This document shows positions 14,638-22,478 of a stretch of 22,478 nucleotides of DNA, in pieces. Below the pieces are notes generated by a model. It was not told where the DNA came from and searched no databases. It was given only the letters and a program-made list of their open reading frames with translations. The stretch's first letter is position 1. Each line of letters starts with the position of its first letter. The DNA lies in contig CAMLEQ010000015.1 of the NCBI GenBank assembly GCA_946479015.1, forward strand, positions 1 through 22,478, given 5' to 3'. Position numbers and translations under genes: made by a program. This DNA is from an uncultured Gemmatimonadota bacterium. Its GTDB lineage: Bacteria; Gemmatimonadota; Gemmatimonadetes; Gemmatimonadales; Gemmatimonadaceae.

Positions 14638-17600
14638 TCATTTTACGACTGTCTTCACGCACCTCAGCCCGGAGAAGTAGTCCTTCCGCAGCACCGGCGG
14701 CCCGCCGCCGAGGTTCACCTCGAACGCCACCTTCACCTGCGTGCCGTCCTTCAGCGTCATCGGCTGGCCGCCGGTGCGCACCACCCACTCCACGGTGTGC
14801 ACGTTCCCCATCGACTGCCAGCGATCCGCCTGGTTGAACATCTGGAACACCGCCCACGGCCCCTGATACGCGAGCACCTTGAAGTCGGTCTTGCCGATCT
14901 CGGCCGCCATCTCCGCGTTCCCCGTGGCTGAGCCGGTCCACGAGAACTGCCGCGTCTCCGGCCTCTTGTTGGAGAAGCTCATCGTCTGCCCCTCCACGGT
15001 CACCGACAGATCGGACACGCCCTGCGTGAGCACCGGCTTGAGCGTGAAGGTGAGGCGCGGCTCAGTGGCGCCGTCCTTGAACAGCGCATCGCTCACGCCC
15101 GCGGCGCGGTTGAAGAACCCGAGAAACGCCGGGGAGATCGCCGGCGAGCCGCCTGGCTTCGCCACGTACTCGTCTCCCTGCTTCACGATCACGTTCTGCA
15201 GCGCCTCGCCGTAGTACGTCCACAGCGTGCCCGTCCCCGGCCGGAATATCGCGGCGACCTCGGCGGGGGTCGCCTGCTCGGTGGCGCTCGGGTCGAACGG
15301 GTACTTGGCGAGCACCGGCGCCGCCGCGGCGCAGAACGCGGCGCCCTTTCCGTTCAGCTCACCCGCGCCGAAGTTGCGCACGAGCGGCTCCGCGTACGCG
15401 ATCGGATCCTGGAGCAGCCGCAGCGCGGTCGCGCTGACCGCGCCGTCGCCCACCACGCGGAACTGCTGCGCCATCTTCTGCGCCGCCACCTTCGCCATCG
15501 AGGCGCTGGTCGTCGTCTGGGCCACCGCCGCGTCCGCGCCGCCCACCGGCGCGTTCGCCACCTGATCCATCGCCGCCTGGAGCTGCGCGAGCGCCGTCAT
15601 GTACTCCTGATTCGATGGCCCCACGAGCTTGTCGGTGAGCGACGCCGGCGTGACCACCTGCACCGGCTGCAATGCCGCGCCGGTGGTGGTGGTGTCCACC
15701 GCCGTGTGCTGCGCGGCCAGCGCGAACAGCTCGAGCAGCGGCGACTGGTTCCCCGCCAGCACCGACAGCTTCTTCGCCGCGTCCTTCACGTTCGCGTAGC
15801 GCGCCACCGCCGCGGACTGCAGGTACATGCGCCAGTGGCGGACGAAGTCCGCCTGGTAGCGGGCGCGCAGCTCGGCGAGCGCCTTCTCCTTGTCCATCTG
15901 CCCCGCCGCCTGGTCGCCGAGCACCCAGCTCTCCCCCTGGAAGAAGCGGTCGGCGTTCTTGAACGCGCCCTGCATGTAGGTGTAGCCGCCCTTCGTGAAC
16001 GCGCCCGGCACCTCGTAGCTGTCCACCACGTACGCCGCCGAGCCCGGATACTTCCGGTTGAACTGCACCGGCGGATTCGCCTTCGCCGCTTCGGAGAGCA
16101 TGTACTGATAGATCCGCTCCACGCCGGCGAACTTGTTCAGGTACGACCGCGCATGCGTGACCGTCCCCACGTCCTGCTGGAGGGCGTAGGGATTGCCGAA
16201 GCGCAGTTCGTTCGCGTAGAAGGCGAACTGCTGCTGCGCGAGCTGCGTGCGCAGCGAGTCCACCGTGCGGCCGCCGATCCAGCCGCGCATGAGCACGGGC
16301 GTCATGAAATCCGCCGTGCTCTTCGCGGGGAAGGTGGTGGCGATCAGGTACGCCTTCAGCAGGTCGTAGGTGGTGCCGTAGTCGTCGGTCGCGCCCGGCG
16401 CGTCGGGGAGGGTGCGCAGCGTGCCCGCGATCGCCTCGCGCGTGCCGCCGAAGAGCAGCTTGTCGAAGCCGGCGAAGTAGACTCGGCGCGCCTCGGGGTA
16501 GAGCGCCGAGCCGGCGTAGAGCCCCCAGCGCAGGTGAAGCGGTGCCCCCTCGCGCTCGTAGCGGCCGAGCACTTCGAGCCGCGAGCGCAGCGAGTCGAGC
16601 CGGCTCAGCGCCTCCACGGGCGGGATCTCCCGTCCCGCCGTGGGGAGCGCCGCCAGCGAGCGCGCGGCGGCGATCGTGTCGCGCTGCAGACGCCGGTTCC
16701 CGAGATAGCTCACGGTGAGCACCGTGCCCGCCGCCACCGCGAGCACGATCACCGTCGCGAACAGGGCGCGCCGCAGCAGGTTCACCCGCGACCCGCCACG
16801 CGTCACCGCCATCGCCGCGCGATCGGCGAGCACCACGTCGCCGAACAGGCGCTGGAGAAATACCCACTGCGGCACCTTTCTCACCGTGGGCGCGGCGGGG
16901 GCGGCCGCCTGCGCCGCCACCGCGAACTGTGCCGGGTTGAACACCCCCGTCGCCGCCATCCCCGCGGCCGCGCGCGCCGCCGGCGCTTGCGGCGCCATGG
17001 CCTGCGCCTGCTCCGTCACGATCACCGCGCGCACGCCGGCGAAGTAGAACCCGCGCAGGAAGGGGCTCACCTGGAGCTGGCTCGGCTTCCCCAGCTCCAC
17101 CAGGAATTGCACCGCGAGCGGCGCGAGCTTGCGGAACTCCCGCGGGAACTCGTACTCCCCTGGCTTCCGCTCCGGCGCGTTCTCCCGGGCGAGGAACTGG
17201 AGCCGCTTGTCCGCCAGCGAGAGGAAGAGCCGCTGGAACGCCTCCGTCACGCGCCGCGTCTCCCGGTCCGCGTACTGGCCGGCCACTCCCGCGTCGGCGG
17301 GAAGGGTGACGCCCAGCACCTGCCGCGCTTCGTCGGTGGAGAGGTTCTGGACGTAGTCGGCGAAGTGGGGGATGCGGTCCGCCTTCGTGAACACCACGTA
17401 CACCGGCAGCCGGATCCCGAGCGAGCGCGACACCTCGGCGAGCCGCGAACGGAGCGTGCGCGCCAGATGCAGCGCCGACTCGCTCGCGCCGGGGCGCATC
17501 AGCTCCTCGCAGCTCACGCACACCATCGCCACGCGCGGCGGCTGCGCGCCGCCGCCGAAGACCGCCGAGGCGCGCCGCGGCTGGAGGTGGCGGAGCACCC

Positions 17601-18105
17601 GCGCGAAGCGCGCGCCATCGGCCACGAGCGGTCCCCCCGCCTCGAGGAACGCCGTGCCGTTCGAGAACCAGACGTTGATCCCGCGCGTGGGCGCCACGGT
17701 CTCGCCGGCGAACACTCCGCCCGCCAGCAGCTCCGGCTCCAGCCCCGAGCGCACCACGGTGGTCGTCTTCGCGCTCCCCTCGCCGCCGAGCACCAGCACC
17801 ATCGGGAGGCGCGACAGCGTGGTCTTCTTCCCCGCCACGCGCGAGCCCGCGAGTGCCGCGCGCGCCGCCGCCGCGGTCCCATCCACGTCATCCGCCTTCA
17901 CCGTCGACGGCGGAGTGGAGCTGTCGTGGAGGAAGAACCAGAGGATGACCCCCGCGGCCACCAGCCCGAGCACCCACAGTCCGATGCGGAACACCCAGAG
18001 GTCGGAGCCGCGCAGCGCGAGCGCGCTCCCCAGGAACCAGGCGACGATGACGAAGGCCACGAAGATCGCGGCGGCGACCAGCCAGATTCTCGCCTTGCGC
18101 GTCAT
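14638..18105 (-). CDS. tssM: T6SS inner-membrane protein TssM (IcmF family)
   Basis: Protein of 1155 residues. Two N-terminal membrane helices (about 9-29 and 41-60) are followed by a cytoplasmic P-loop domain with Walker A-like GGEGSAKTT (107-115; the usual Gly before Lys is Ala) and the IcmF signature VYVVFTKADRIPHFADYV (about 235-252). A third helix at about 447-467 (ATVIVLAVAAGTVLTVSYL) precedes a periplasmic part of about 690 residues ending with the IcmF C-terminal region (GPWAVFQMFNQADRWQ). Layout and length match TssM, which with TssL and TssJ forms the trans-envelope complex docking the contractile tail. It is the last gene of the tssK-L-M series and starts 36 bases after tssL. Lys113 is present, but whether this TssM hydrolyses nucleotide is unknown. 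It ends 18 bases from palindromic repeat copy B. Confidence 0.95.
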   Translation of the reverse strand: MTRKARIWLVAAAIFVAFVIVAWFLGSALALRGSDLWVFRIGLWVLGLVAAGVILWFFLHDSSTPPSTVKADDVDGTAAAARAALAGSRVAGKKTTLSRLPMVLVLGGEGSAKTTTVVRSGLEPELLAGGVFAGETVAPTRGINVWFSNGTAFLEAGGPLVADGARFARVLRHLQPRRASAVFGGGAQPPRVAMVCVSCEELMRPGASESALHLARTLRSRLAEVSRSLGIRLPVYVVFTKADRIPHFADYVQNLSTDEARQVLGVTLPADAGVAGQYADRETRRVTEAFQRLFLSLADKRLQFLARENAPERKPGEYEFPREFRKLAPLAVQFLVELGKPSQLQVSPFLRGFYFAGVRAVIVTEQAQAMAPQAPAARAAAGMAATGVFNPAQFAVAAQAAAPAAPTVRKVPQWVFLQRLFGDVVLADRAAMAVTRGGSRVNLLRRALFATVIVLAVAAGTVLTVSYLGNRRLQRDTIAAARSLAALPTAGREIPPVEALSRLDSLRSRLEVLGRYEREGAPLHLRWGLYAGSALYPEARRVYFAGFDKLLFGGTREAIAGTLRTLPDAPGATDDYGTTYDLLKAYLIATTFPAKSTADFMTPVLMRGWIGGRTVDSLRTQLAQQQFAFYANELRFGNPYALQQDVGTVTHARSYLNKFAGVERIYQYMLSEAAKANPPVQFNRKYPGSAAYVVDSYEVPGAFTKGGYTYMQGAFKNADRFFQGESWVLGDQAAGQMDKEKALAELRARYQADFVRHWRMYLQSAAVARYANVKDAAKKLSVLAGNQSPLLELFALAAQHTAVDTTTTGAALQPVQVVTPASLTDKLVGPSNQEYMTALAQLQAAMDQVANAPVGGADAAVAQTTTSASMAKVAAQKMAQQFRVVGDGAVSATALRLLQDPIAYAEPLVRNFGAGELNGKGAAFCAAAAPVLAKYPFDPSATEQATPAEVAAIFRPGTGTLWTYYGEALQNVIVKQGDEYVAKPGGSPAISPAFLGFFNRAAGVSDALFKDGATEPRLTFTLKPVLTQGVSDLSVTVEGQTMSFSNKRPETRQFSWTGSATGNAEMAAEIGKTDFKVLAYQGPWAVFQMFNQADRWQSMGNVHTVEWVVRTGGQPMTLKDGTQVKVAFEVNLGGGPPVLRKDYFSGLRCVKTVVK

Positions 18106-18141
18106 GAGTGAGTGAGAAGTGGGAGGGGCGGTGGCGGGCGG

Positions 18142-18882
18142 TCAGCGGACGATGCGCGGGGCGAGCGCGTGCAGCTCGGTGATCCCGCCATCGAGCGACA
18201 CTCGATAGGTCGCGAACAACGCTCCCGCGACCACCACCAGCGCCACGGCGGCGACGGCGAGCCGCCGCGCCCAGCGATCCCCGCGCGGCGTCGGGATCTC
18301 GCCAGGCGGCGGGGCCCACGCCGGCGACAGCTCGCCGAACGGGCCGCGAATGCGCGCGATCTTCTCCGCCACGCGCGACATGAGCATGTGCAGCTCCCCG
18401 TGGTCGGACGCGCTGTAGCGCCCGTGAAAGCCGAGCAGCATGCAGAGCTGGAACACCTCGAGCAGATCCGCGAGGTCTTCCGAGTCCGGCTGCGCGAGCA
18501 GCGCCTGCACGTTGCGGAAGAAGAGCTCGCCCCCGAGATGTCCGCCGAAGATCTCGTCCTGCAACGGCCGGCGCGGCCAGTCCGCGAACATCGGCTGCGT
18601 GGAGTTGAGCACCGACTCGTCCAGGAACGCCACCACCGCGTAGAGCGCGAGGCGGATCTGGTCGTCGGAGTAGCCGGCGCGCCGCGCTTCCTGCTCGGCC
18701 GCGGCCATCACCTGCTTCACGTGGCGGCGAAAGGAGTCGGCGTCGGCGGCCACCTGTCGGTTCGCGCGAAGGCGAACGGTGGCCGTGAGCACTTCCTGCA
18801 ACGCGAGCGCGAGCTGCCCGCGGCGGACGGACGTGCCGCCCTGGCCGTCAGCCGGCGAGGGAGCGGACGAGGATTGAGTCAT
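18142..18882 (-). CDS. tssL: T6SS inner-membrane protein TssL (DotU family)
   Basis: Protein of 246 residues. The cytoplasmic helical domain carries DotU signatures: LALYAVVAFLDESVLN (78-93), DWPRRPLQDEIFGGHLGGELFFRNVQALL (101-129) and DLLEVFQLCMLLGFHGRYS (139-157). A single C-terminal membrane helix at about 207-226 is followed by a 20-residue periplasmic tail, so there is no peptidoglycan-binding extension. It anchors the baseplate through TssK and binds TssM. Between tssK and tssL lie 136 bases in which I see no gene. The Shine-Dalgarno is weak (AGGTG). Confidence 0.95.
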   Translation of the reverse strand: MTQSSSAPSPADGQGGTSVRRGQLALALQEVLTATVRLRANRQVAADADSFRRHVKQVMAAAEQEARRAGYSDDQIRLALYAVVAFLDESVLNSTQPMFADWPRRPLQDEIFGGHLGGELFFRNVQALLAQPDSEDLADLLEVFQLCMLLGFHGRYSASDHGELHMLMSRVAEKIARIRGPFGELSPAWAPPPGEIPTPRGDRWARRLAVAAVALVVVAGALFATYRVSLDGGITELHALAPRIVR

Positions 18883-19018
18883 CGCGAAGCACCTGATCGA
18901 ACGACGAGTCCGAGCACGGGCCGGCGATGAGGGAGCTGCCGGCGGGCGGACGCCACGCGGCGCGCGGCGCCACGGCGAAGCTACATGGCGGGCACCCGTC
19001 CCGCCACCTCTCGCGCGC

Positions 19019-20368
19019 TCAGGACTCGAGCATCACCAGAAGCTCGAGCTCGGCGCCGGGAAGCGCGTCGGGCACGTACACGCCCACCTCGCGCGTCTGC
19101 ACGAGCGTCTCCCAGCAGGGACCGGCCTTGCTGATCGAGAAGTACTGCGTGTCCACGCGCGGCGAGATCGCCGCCGGCGGCGCGGGAAGATACTCGAGCC
19201 CGAGCCCCGGGTACGCGCGTCGCACGAGCTCGGGGGTGAACTTCGCCGAGCATACTTTCACCAGACGCGGCACACGGCCGATCGTTTCCGCCTCGCCCAC
19301 GCTCGAACGGACGCCGAGAATCCACCGCGACCGGCCGAGACACCGCTGATCCGTCACCGAGCCGGTATAGAGGTAGGCCGCCGTCGGGTGCAGCGGGATC
19401 GACACGGTGCTGGTGGGGATGATCACCTCGAGCTGCGCCCGGATGTGGCGGTCGAGCGCGTCGAAGCATTCACCGAGCCGGTCGTGATCGTACAGCGGGA
19501 GCATGCGCGGGTGCGCGTCGAGCGCGAACGTGCAGAGCGCGCCGCCGAGCCGCGCGAGCTCGGTGTACACCTGCTCGGGACGCGTGCGCTTCACCTGCAG
19601 GTGATGCCGGAGCGGCGCGATCGCGGAATTGATGGAGTGCAGCAGCCAGAAGGTGGCCACCTCGTGGCTCGCGAACTCGCCGAGCGACTGCCGCCCGCGC
19701 CCGGCGCCGAGTGCCTGGCTCTTGGCGTCGAGCATCTCCACCAGACGGCCGAGCAGTTGCACCAGTCGTTCGCTGGCACCGAGCTGGAGGCACGGCGGCA
19801 CGTACTCCGGGTCGTACACGAAGCTCCCCCTGCCGTCGCGGCGCACGCGCGCGAGGGGGAGGGCGACGATGCTCTCGTCCGCCGCGCCGTCGAGCGCCAG
19901 CGCGAAGTTCTTGCGCCCGAAGCTCACCGGCTTCGCGTCGCGTCCGGTGGTCTCGTCGAGCACGGGCCGCTCCTCCACCGTGTAGCGCGGGCGATGCCCG
20001 TTCGCGCTCCCCGGCGCCGCGGCGTTCGCGCCATCGCGCCGGAACGCCGGGATCGTGAGCAGCACGAGGTGGCTGTCCTGCGTGGGGGAGAAGATCTCGC
20101 GGATCTCGAGCGGTGCCGGCGCGGCATCGCCGTCGGGAATGTGAAACGCGAGCCCATCCGGCATCACGCCTCGGGCGTGCACCCGCGCAACGTTACCGTT
20201 GCGCAGCGCCTCCGCGTCGAGCTCGCAGCCGACGAGGCCGTACGACTCGTGGAACAGGTGCGAGAGCGCGAAGCGGATGGAATCCTCGAAGAACCGGCTC
20301 TGCGCCTGAAAGTGGTGCTGGGCGAGGTGCATCCCCTCGCGCCACACCACCCTGGACAGTTGCGTCAT
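19019..20368 (-). CDS. tssK: T6SS baseplate protein TssK
   Basis: Protein of 449 residues, the normal TssK length. The N-terminus RVVWREGMHLAQHHFQAQSRFFEDSI is the family hallmark. It is followed by the shell domain and by the helical middle domain (ASHEVATFWLLHSINSAIAPLRHHLQ). The C-terminal domain that contacts TssL/TssM includes LPGLGLEYLP-like and YFSISKAGPCWETLV segments. TssK connects the baseplate wedge to the membrane complex. AGGGGA about 4 bases before ATG 20368 supports the start. It is divergent from the EFT-motif protein gene with a 235-base gap. No tssA, B, C, E, F, G, H, J, hcp or vgrG is seen in this window, so the rest of the system must be elsewhere, probably beyond 22.4 kb or at another locus. 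Confidence 0.96.
   Translation of the reverse strand: MTQLSRVVWREGMHLAQHHFQAQSRFFEDSIRFALSHLFHESYGLVGCELDAEALRNGNVARVHARGVMPDGLAFHIPDGDAAPAPLEIREIFSPTQDSHLVLLTIPAFRRDGANAAAPGSANGHRPRYTVEERPVLDETTGRDAKPVSFGRKNFALALDGAADESIVALPLARVRRDGRGSFVYDPEYVPPCLQLGASERLVQLLGRLVEMLDAKSQALGAGRGRQSLGEFASHEVATFWLLHSINSAIAPLRHHLQVKRTRPEQVYTELARLGGALCTFALDAHPRMLPLYDHDRLGECFDALDRHIRAQLEVIIPTSTVSIPLHPTAAYLYTGSVTDQRCLGRSRWILGVRSSVGEAETIGRVPRLVKVCSAKFTPELVRRAYPGLGLEYLPAPPAAISPRVDTQYFSISKAGPCWETLVQTREVGVYVPDALPGAELELLVMLES
20185..20204 (-). other. Perfect 8-bp hairpin with GTAA tetraloop inside tssK
   Basis: Read on the coding strand: GCGCAACG, loop GTAA, CGTTGCGC. In the mRNA the loop would be GUAA, a member of the very stable GNRA class, at about codons 55-61 of tssK. 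The protein encoded here (LRNGNVAR) shows nothing unusual, so the DNA symmetry is not explained by the protein. Confidence 0.5.
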
Positions 20369-20455
20369 GCGTCCCCTGGCTCGGTCGCGCGCGAAGCCGG
20401 CAACATGTGCCGGTTTCGGAGCGTCGGTGATTGCGGGTGAGAACGTGCTGTAACT

Positions 20456-20461
20456 ATTGTA
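20456..20461 (-). promoter_or_regulatory. Possible -10 box for tssK
   Basis: TACAAT on the minus strand, in the only AT-rich patch (20450-20461) of the 235-base divergent gap, about 90 bases upstream of tssK. No convincing -35 element is seen at the proper distance. The same patch on the plus strand offers TATTGT. Nothing else recognisable lies in the gap except GGGGCGCCCC (20588-20597), a 10-base palindrome where the ribosome site of the plus-strand gene should be. Confidence 0.3.
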
Positions 20462-20603
20462 CGCGATCGGGGAGGTCCGCCACCCAGGGCGGGCGACGCT
20501 CGCGTCCAGGTCGCGGAGAATACGATCGCGGCGTGCGGCCGCGTCCGGAAGCGCGCCCGGTGGCGGCCTTCCACCCGTGCTGCGGGCGGGGCGCCCCTAA
20601 CGT

Positions 20604-22379
20604 ATGAATTCACACCAGCCGATGACAAGCGCCGAGTTCAGCGCCAGGTACCAGCTCCTCAAGCCGATCGCGGAAGGGAAGGTGCGCAGCCTCAACGCGC
20701 TCGCCACCGCCAACGGCAAGGTCGTGATGATTCACTACCTGGTCGGCTCCGCGGAAGACAACCAGCGGGTGCTCGCGCAACTCGACGAGCTCCCGCCGGT
20801 GGACCGCGCGAAGGTGATGGAGGTGATCGACATCGAGGGAAATCCGGTGGTGGTCACCCAGTTCCTTCCCGGCTTCGAGTCGCTCGAGGGTTGGATGGCC
20901 GGGCACATCCCGCAGCACCGTCAGATCAAGGTGACGATGAAGCCGGGGGCGGCGCCTCACCCGTCGGTGCCTCCCGCGCCTCCCGCGCCGTCCTCGGCCC
21001 CGGTGCCGCCGCCCGGTGGGACGCAGCCGCTCCGGGTCGGGGTAGGGAAGGCATCGGTGGAGCCAGTACCGCCGTCGATGCCGAACGCTCCGGCGCAGCC
21101 CGCCGCGCGCACGGTGTCGCCCACCGCCTCGATCACCGCGCCGTTCGCCGTTCCCATGCCGAGCGCGGAGCCTCCTGCGCAGGAGAAGCCGGAACCCGGG
21201 GAGTTCACGCAGATGTTCGGCGCTCCGGTCGTGCCGGGGGCGACCGGCGCGCAGCGGACCACGCCGCCACGCGCCACCGCGCCGGCGCCGACGCCGACCC
21301 CCGCGCCCGAGCCGACGCCGGTGCCGGAGCCCGAGCCGTTCCCGCTCCCGGAGCCCGGTCCCGAGCCCGACCCGTTCGCCGGCGGCGAGGTGCCGTCTGC
21401 CGGAGCGAACTCCGAACCCGGTGAGTTCACCCGCATCTTCCAGCCGGTAGTCGGCGGGTCGCCGTCGGCTGGCGCGTTCGCCCCCCCGCCGCCGCCACCC
21501 CCCCCCCCGCCGCCCCACGGTCCGGGGGCGCCCGGCCCCCCCGCGGGGCCGGGCGCGAGGCCCCCGCTCAAGGTGCGCTTGCAGACCCCGCGCGCCGGCG
21601 CGGCACAGCCGCCAGCGCCTCCGCCAGCGCCGGTGATGCCGCCGCCGCCCCCGATGATGCCGAGCATGCCGCCGGCGCCGGAGGCACCGGCCGCGCCGCT
21701 CTTCGCGCCAGAGCCCCATCTCACGCACCGACCGCTTGGCGGAAACCCCGCGAGCGCCACGGGCGTGCTCGGCATGCGCACTCCCGCGCCTCCCCCGCCG
21801 CCCGCGCCGGTGGTGGTCCCGCCGGTGGTCGTCCCCCCGGTGGCTCCGCCGCACGCTCCACCGACCATGGGCGCCATGTCGCCCGCTCCCCCCGCGGCGC
21901 CCAGCGCACCGCTGATGCCGCCCGTGATCCCCATTCCGGCGATCACCCCGGTGGTGCCGATCCCCACCGTGCCGCCGAACCTCGGCGCGCCACCAGGGGC
22001 GCCCCTCCACCCGCCCCAGCACCCCGGCGGCGGGGGAGTGCCGCCGGTGCCGCAACCGCCGGTGGTGGCCATGCCCACACTTCCGCCGCCGATCATGCAC
22101 CCGGCGCCGCCACCCCCCGCGCCGGCCCCGCACGTGCCCAGCGAGTTCACGCGCGTCCTCGGCGCGATGACGCCCCCGCCGGCCGCGCCCGCCCACACGA
22201 CGCCCCCCGCCGTGGCGGCCGTGGCGTCGCCCTCTGCCGCGCCCGCTGCCCCCGCCGCGCAGCCCCAGCACGGCGACGCACCGGCGAAGAAGTCGTCCTA
22301 CCTCCCGCTCATCATCGCCCTGAACGTGGTGGCGATCCTGGCGATCGCGTTCATCGTGTTCTTCCTCGTCAGGAAATAG
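20604..22379 (+). CDS. Pseudokinase N-lobe/EFT-motif, proline-rich, tail-anchored protein
   Basis: Protein of 591 residues. Residues 13-97 resemble the N-lobe of a Ser/Thr kinase (ARYQLLKPIAEGKVRSLNALATANGKVVMIHYL, later PVVVTQFLPGFESLEGWM as the hinge). The glycine loop is broken, the VAIK lysine is replaced (VMIH), and no catalytic C-lobe follows, so it should be inactive. Residues about 115-560 are extremely Pro/Ala-rich, surely extended or disordered, with three short motifs: EPGEFTQMFG (197-206), EPGEFTRIFQ (271-280) and PSEFTRVLGA (512-521). A single helix at 567-589 followed by Lys anchors the C-terminus in the membrane, placing the rest in the cytoplasm. Divergence from tssK suggests, without proving, a T6SS-related adaptor or regulator. 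The start ATG 20604 lacks a good ribosome site; ATG 20622 is an alternative. I do not recognise a named family. Confidence 0.85.
   Translation: MNSHQPMTSAEFSARYQLLKPIAEGKVRSLNALATANGKVVMIHYLVGSAEDNQRVLAQLDELPPVDRAKVMEVIDIEGNPVVVTQFLPGFESLEGWMAGHIPQHRQIKVTMKPGAAPHPSVPPAPPAPSSAPVPPPGGTQPLRVGVGKASVEPVPPSMPNAPAQPAARTVSPTASITAPFAVPMPSAEPPAQEKPEPGEFTQMFGAPVVPGATGAQRTTPPRATAPAPTPTPAPEPTPVPEPEPFPLPEPGPEPDPFAGGEVPSAGANSEPGEFTRIFQPVVGGSPSAGAFAPPPPPPPPPPPHGPGAPGPPAGPGARPPLKVRLQTPRAGAAQPPAPPPAPVMPPPPPMMPSMPPAPEAPAAPLFAPEPHLTHRPLGGNPASATGVLGMRTPAPPPPPAPVVVPPVVVPPVAPPHAPPTMGAMSPAPPAAPSAPLMPPVIPIPAITPVVPIPTVPPNLGAPPGAPLHPPQHPGGGGVPPVPQPPVVAMPTLPPPIMHPAPPPPAPAPHVPSEFTRVLGAMTPPPAAPAHTTPPAVAAVASPSAAPAAPAAQPQHGDAPAKKSSYLPLIIALNVVAILAIAFIVFFLVRK
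21498..21508 (+). repeat. Eleven-C homopolymer tract in coding sequence
   Basis: A run of 11 C inside the polyproline segment (residues about 294-304), with a second run of 7 C at 21481-21487. The reading frame is open through both as given. Such tracts slip in replication and are prone to sequencing error. Confidence 0.7.
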
Positions 22380-22478
22380 CGCGGGCGCGCGCAGCGCATG
22401 CGGCGGCGCCCGGGCTCCTCGGCCGGGGCGAGTTCCGCTCGGGCCCGTCGGCCGTGGCGACGCTCGGGTTGCTCGACT
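22380..22478. other. Window edge, no supported gene
   Basis: 99 bases after the stop of the EFT-motif protein. They are open in several frames but too short and too GC-rich to assign. A minus-strand gene could end here, since one minus frame is open from the edge to a TGA overlapping the end of the EFT-motif gene. I see no motif in it. Confidence 0.3.

Noticed and set aside
15706..18111. Plus-strand open frame (801 codons) opposite tssM
   Set aside because: Same reason: rich in Arg, His, Glu, Ala and without domain features; tssM on the minus strand is clearly real.
21100..22250. Repetitive GC-rich stretch resembling a repeat array or CRISPR
   Set aside because: The periodicity comes from Pro/Ala codons; there are no fixed-length repeats with unique spacers and no cas gene.
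20610..22271. Minus-strand open frames opposite the proline-rich gene, including a Gly-rich one at 20957-22198
   Set aside because: Gly/Arg runs are the complement of Pro/Ala codons. The plus-strand frame has a recognisable N-terminal domain, repeated motifs and a terminal membrane helix.

Overview
The window is about 22.5 kb of very GC-rich, densely coded bacterial DNA. Most probable source is a soil-type Gemmatimonadota (or a close Acidobacteriota-like relative). This rests on the GC-saturated codon use, a short N-terminal zinc-ribbon motif (CPHEQRPG...CLHC) that I associate with that phylum, a HipA-like/DUF3037 pair and a type VI secretion (T6SS) set. The taxonomic call is inference; there is no rRNA or marker gene here.

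Region 1 (1-4.7 kb) holds small accessory genes: an edge-truncated copy of a long palindromic repeat; a membrane-anchored zinc-ribbon protein; a small conserved protein with a basic Ser/Arg/Thr/Gly repeat tail; a small hypothetical; a membrane protein with a degenerate GGDEF domain; a HipA-like kinase translationally coupled to a DUF3037 protein; and a four-helix membrane protein of the type usually found beside nitrous-oxide-reductase (nos) genes.

Region 2 (4.9-12.7 kb, all minus strand) reads, in transcription order: a LysR regulator; an ABC-2 polysaccharide exporter (permease plus a Wzt-like ATPase with a C-terminal glycan-binding domain); two tandemly duplicated family-2 glycosyltransferases; and an 824-residue hybrid sensor kinase (MHYT-like membrane sensor, PAS, HisKA, HATPase, RsbRD-like C-terminus). 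The exporter and the two transferases look like a small surface-glycan export module.

Region 3 (12.9-14.4 kb, plus strand) has an isochorismatase-like cysteine hydrolase divergent from the LysR gene, with a textbook ATC-N9-GAT operator between them, followed by a bacterial eRF1-like protein.

Region 4 (14.4-22.4 kb) opens with a complete copy of an approximately 190 bp imperfect palindrome lying exactly between two convergent genes. Then come tssK-tssL-tssM on the minus strand (baseplate adaptor and inner-membrane complex of a T6SS). Divergent from tssK is a 591-residue protein with a kinase N-lobe-like domain that lacks the catalytic lysine, a very long proline-rich linker carrying three EFT-type short motifs, and a C-terminal membrane anchor.

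The two most notable signals are (a) the large palindromic repeat, present twice in inverted orientation about 14.4 kb apart and each time abutting gene 3' ends, and (b) the pseudokinase/EFT-motif tail-anchored protein sharing a divergent intergenic region with the T6SS genes. I found no rRNA, tRNA, CRISPR array, transposase, phage or plasmid replication gene. No gene-free stretch exceeds 300 bp.
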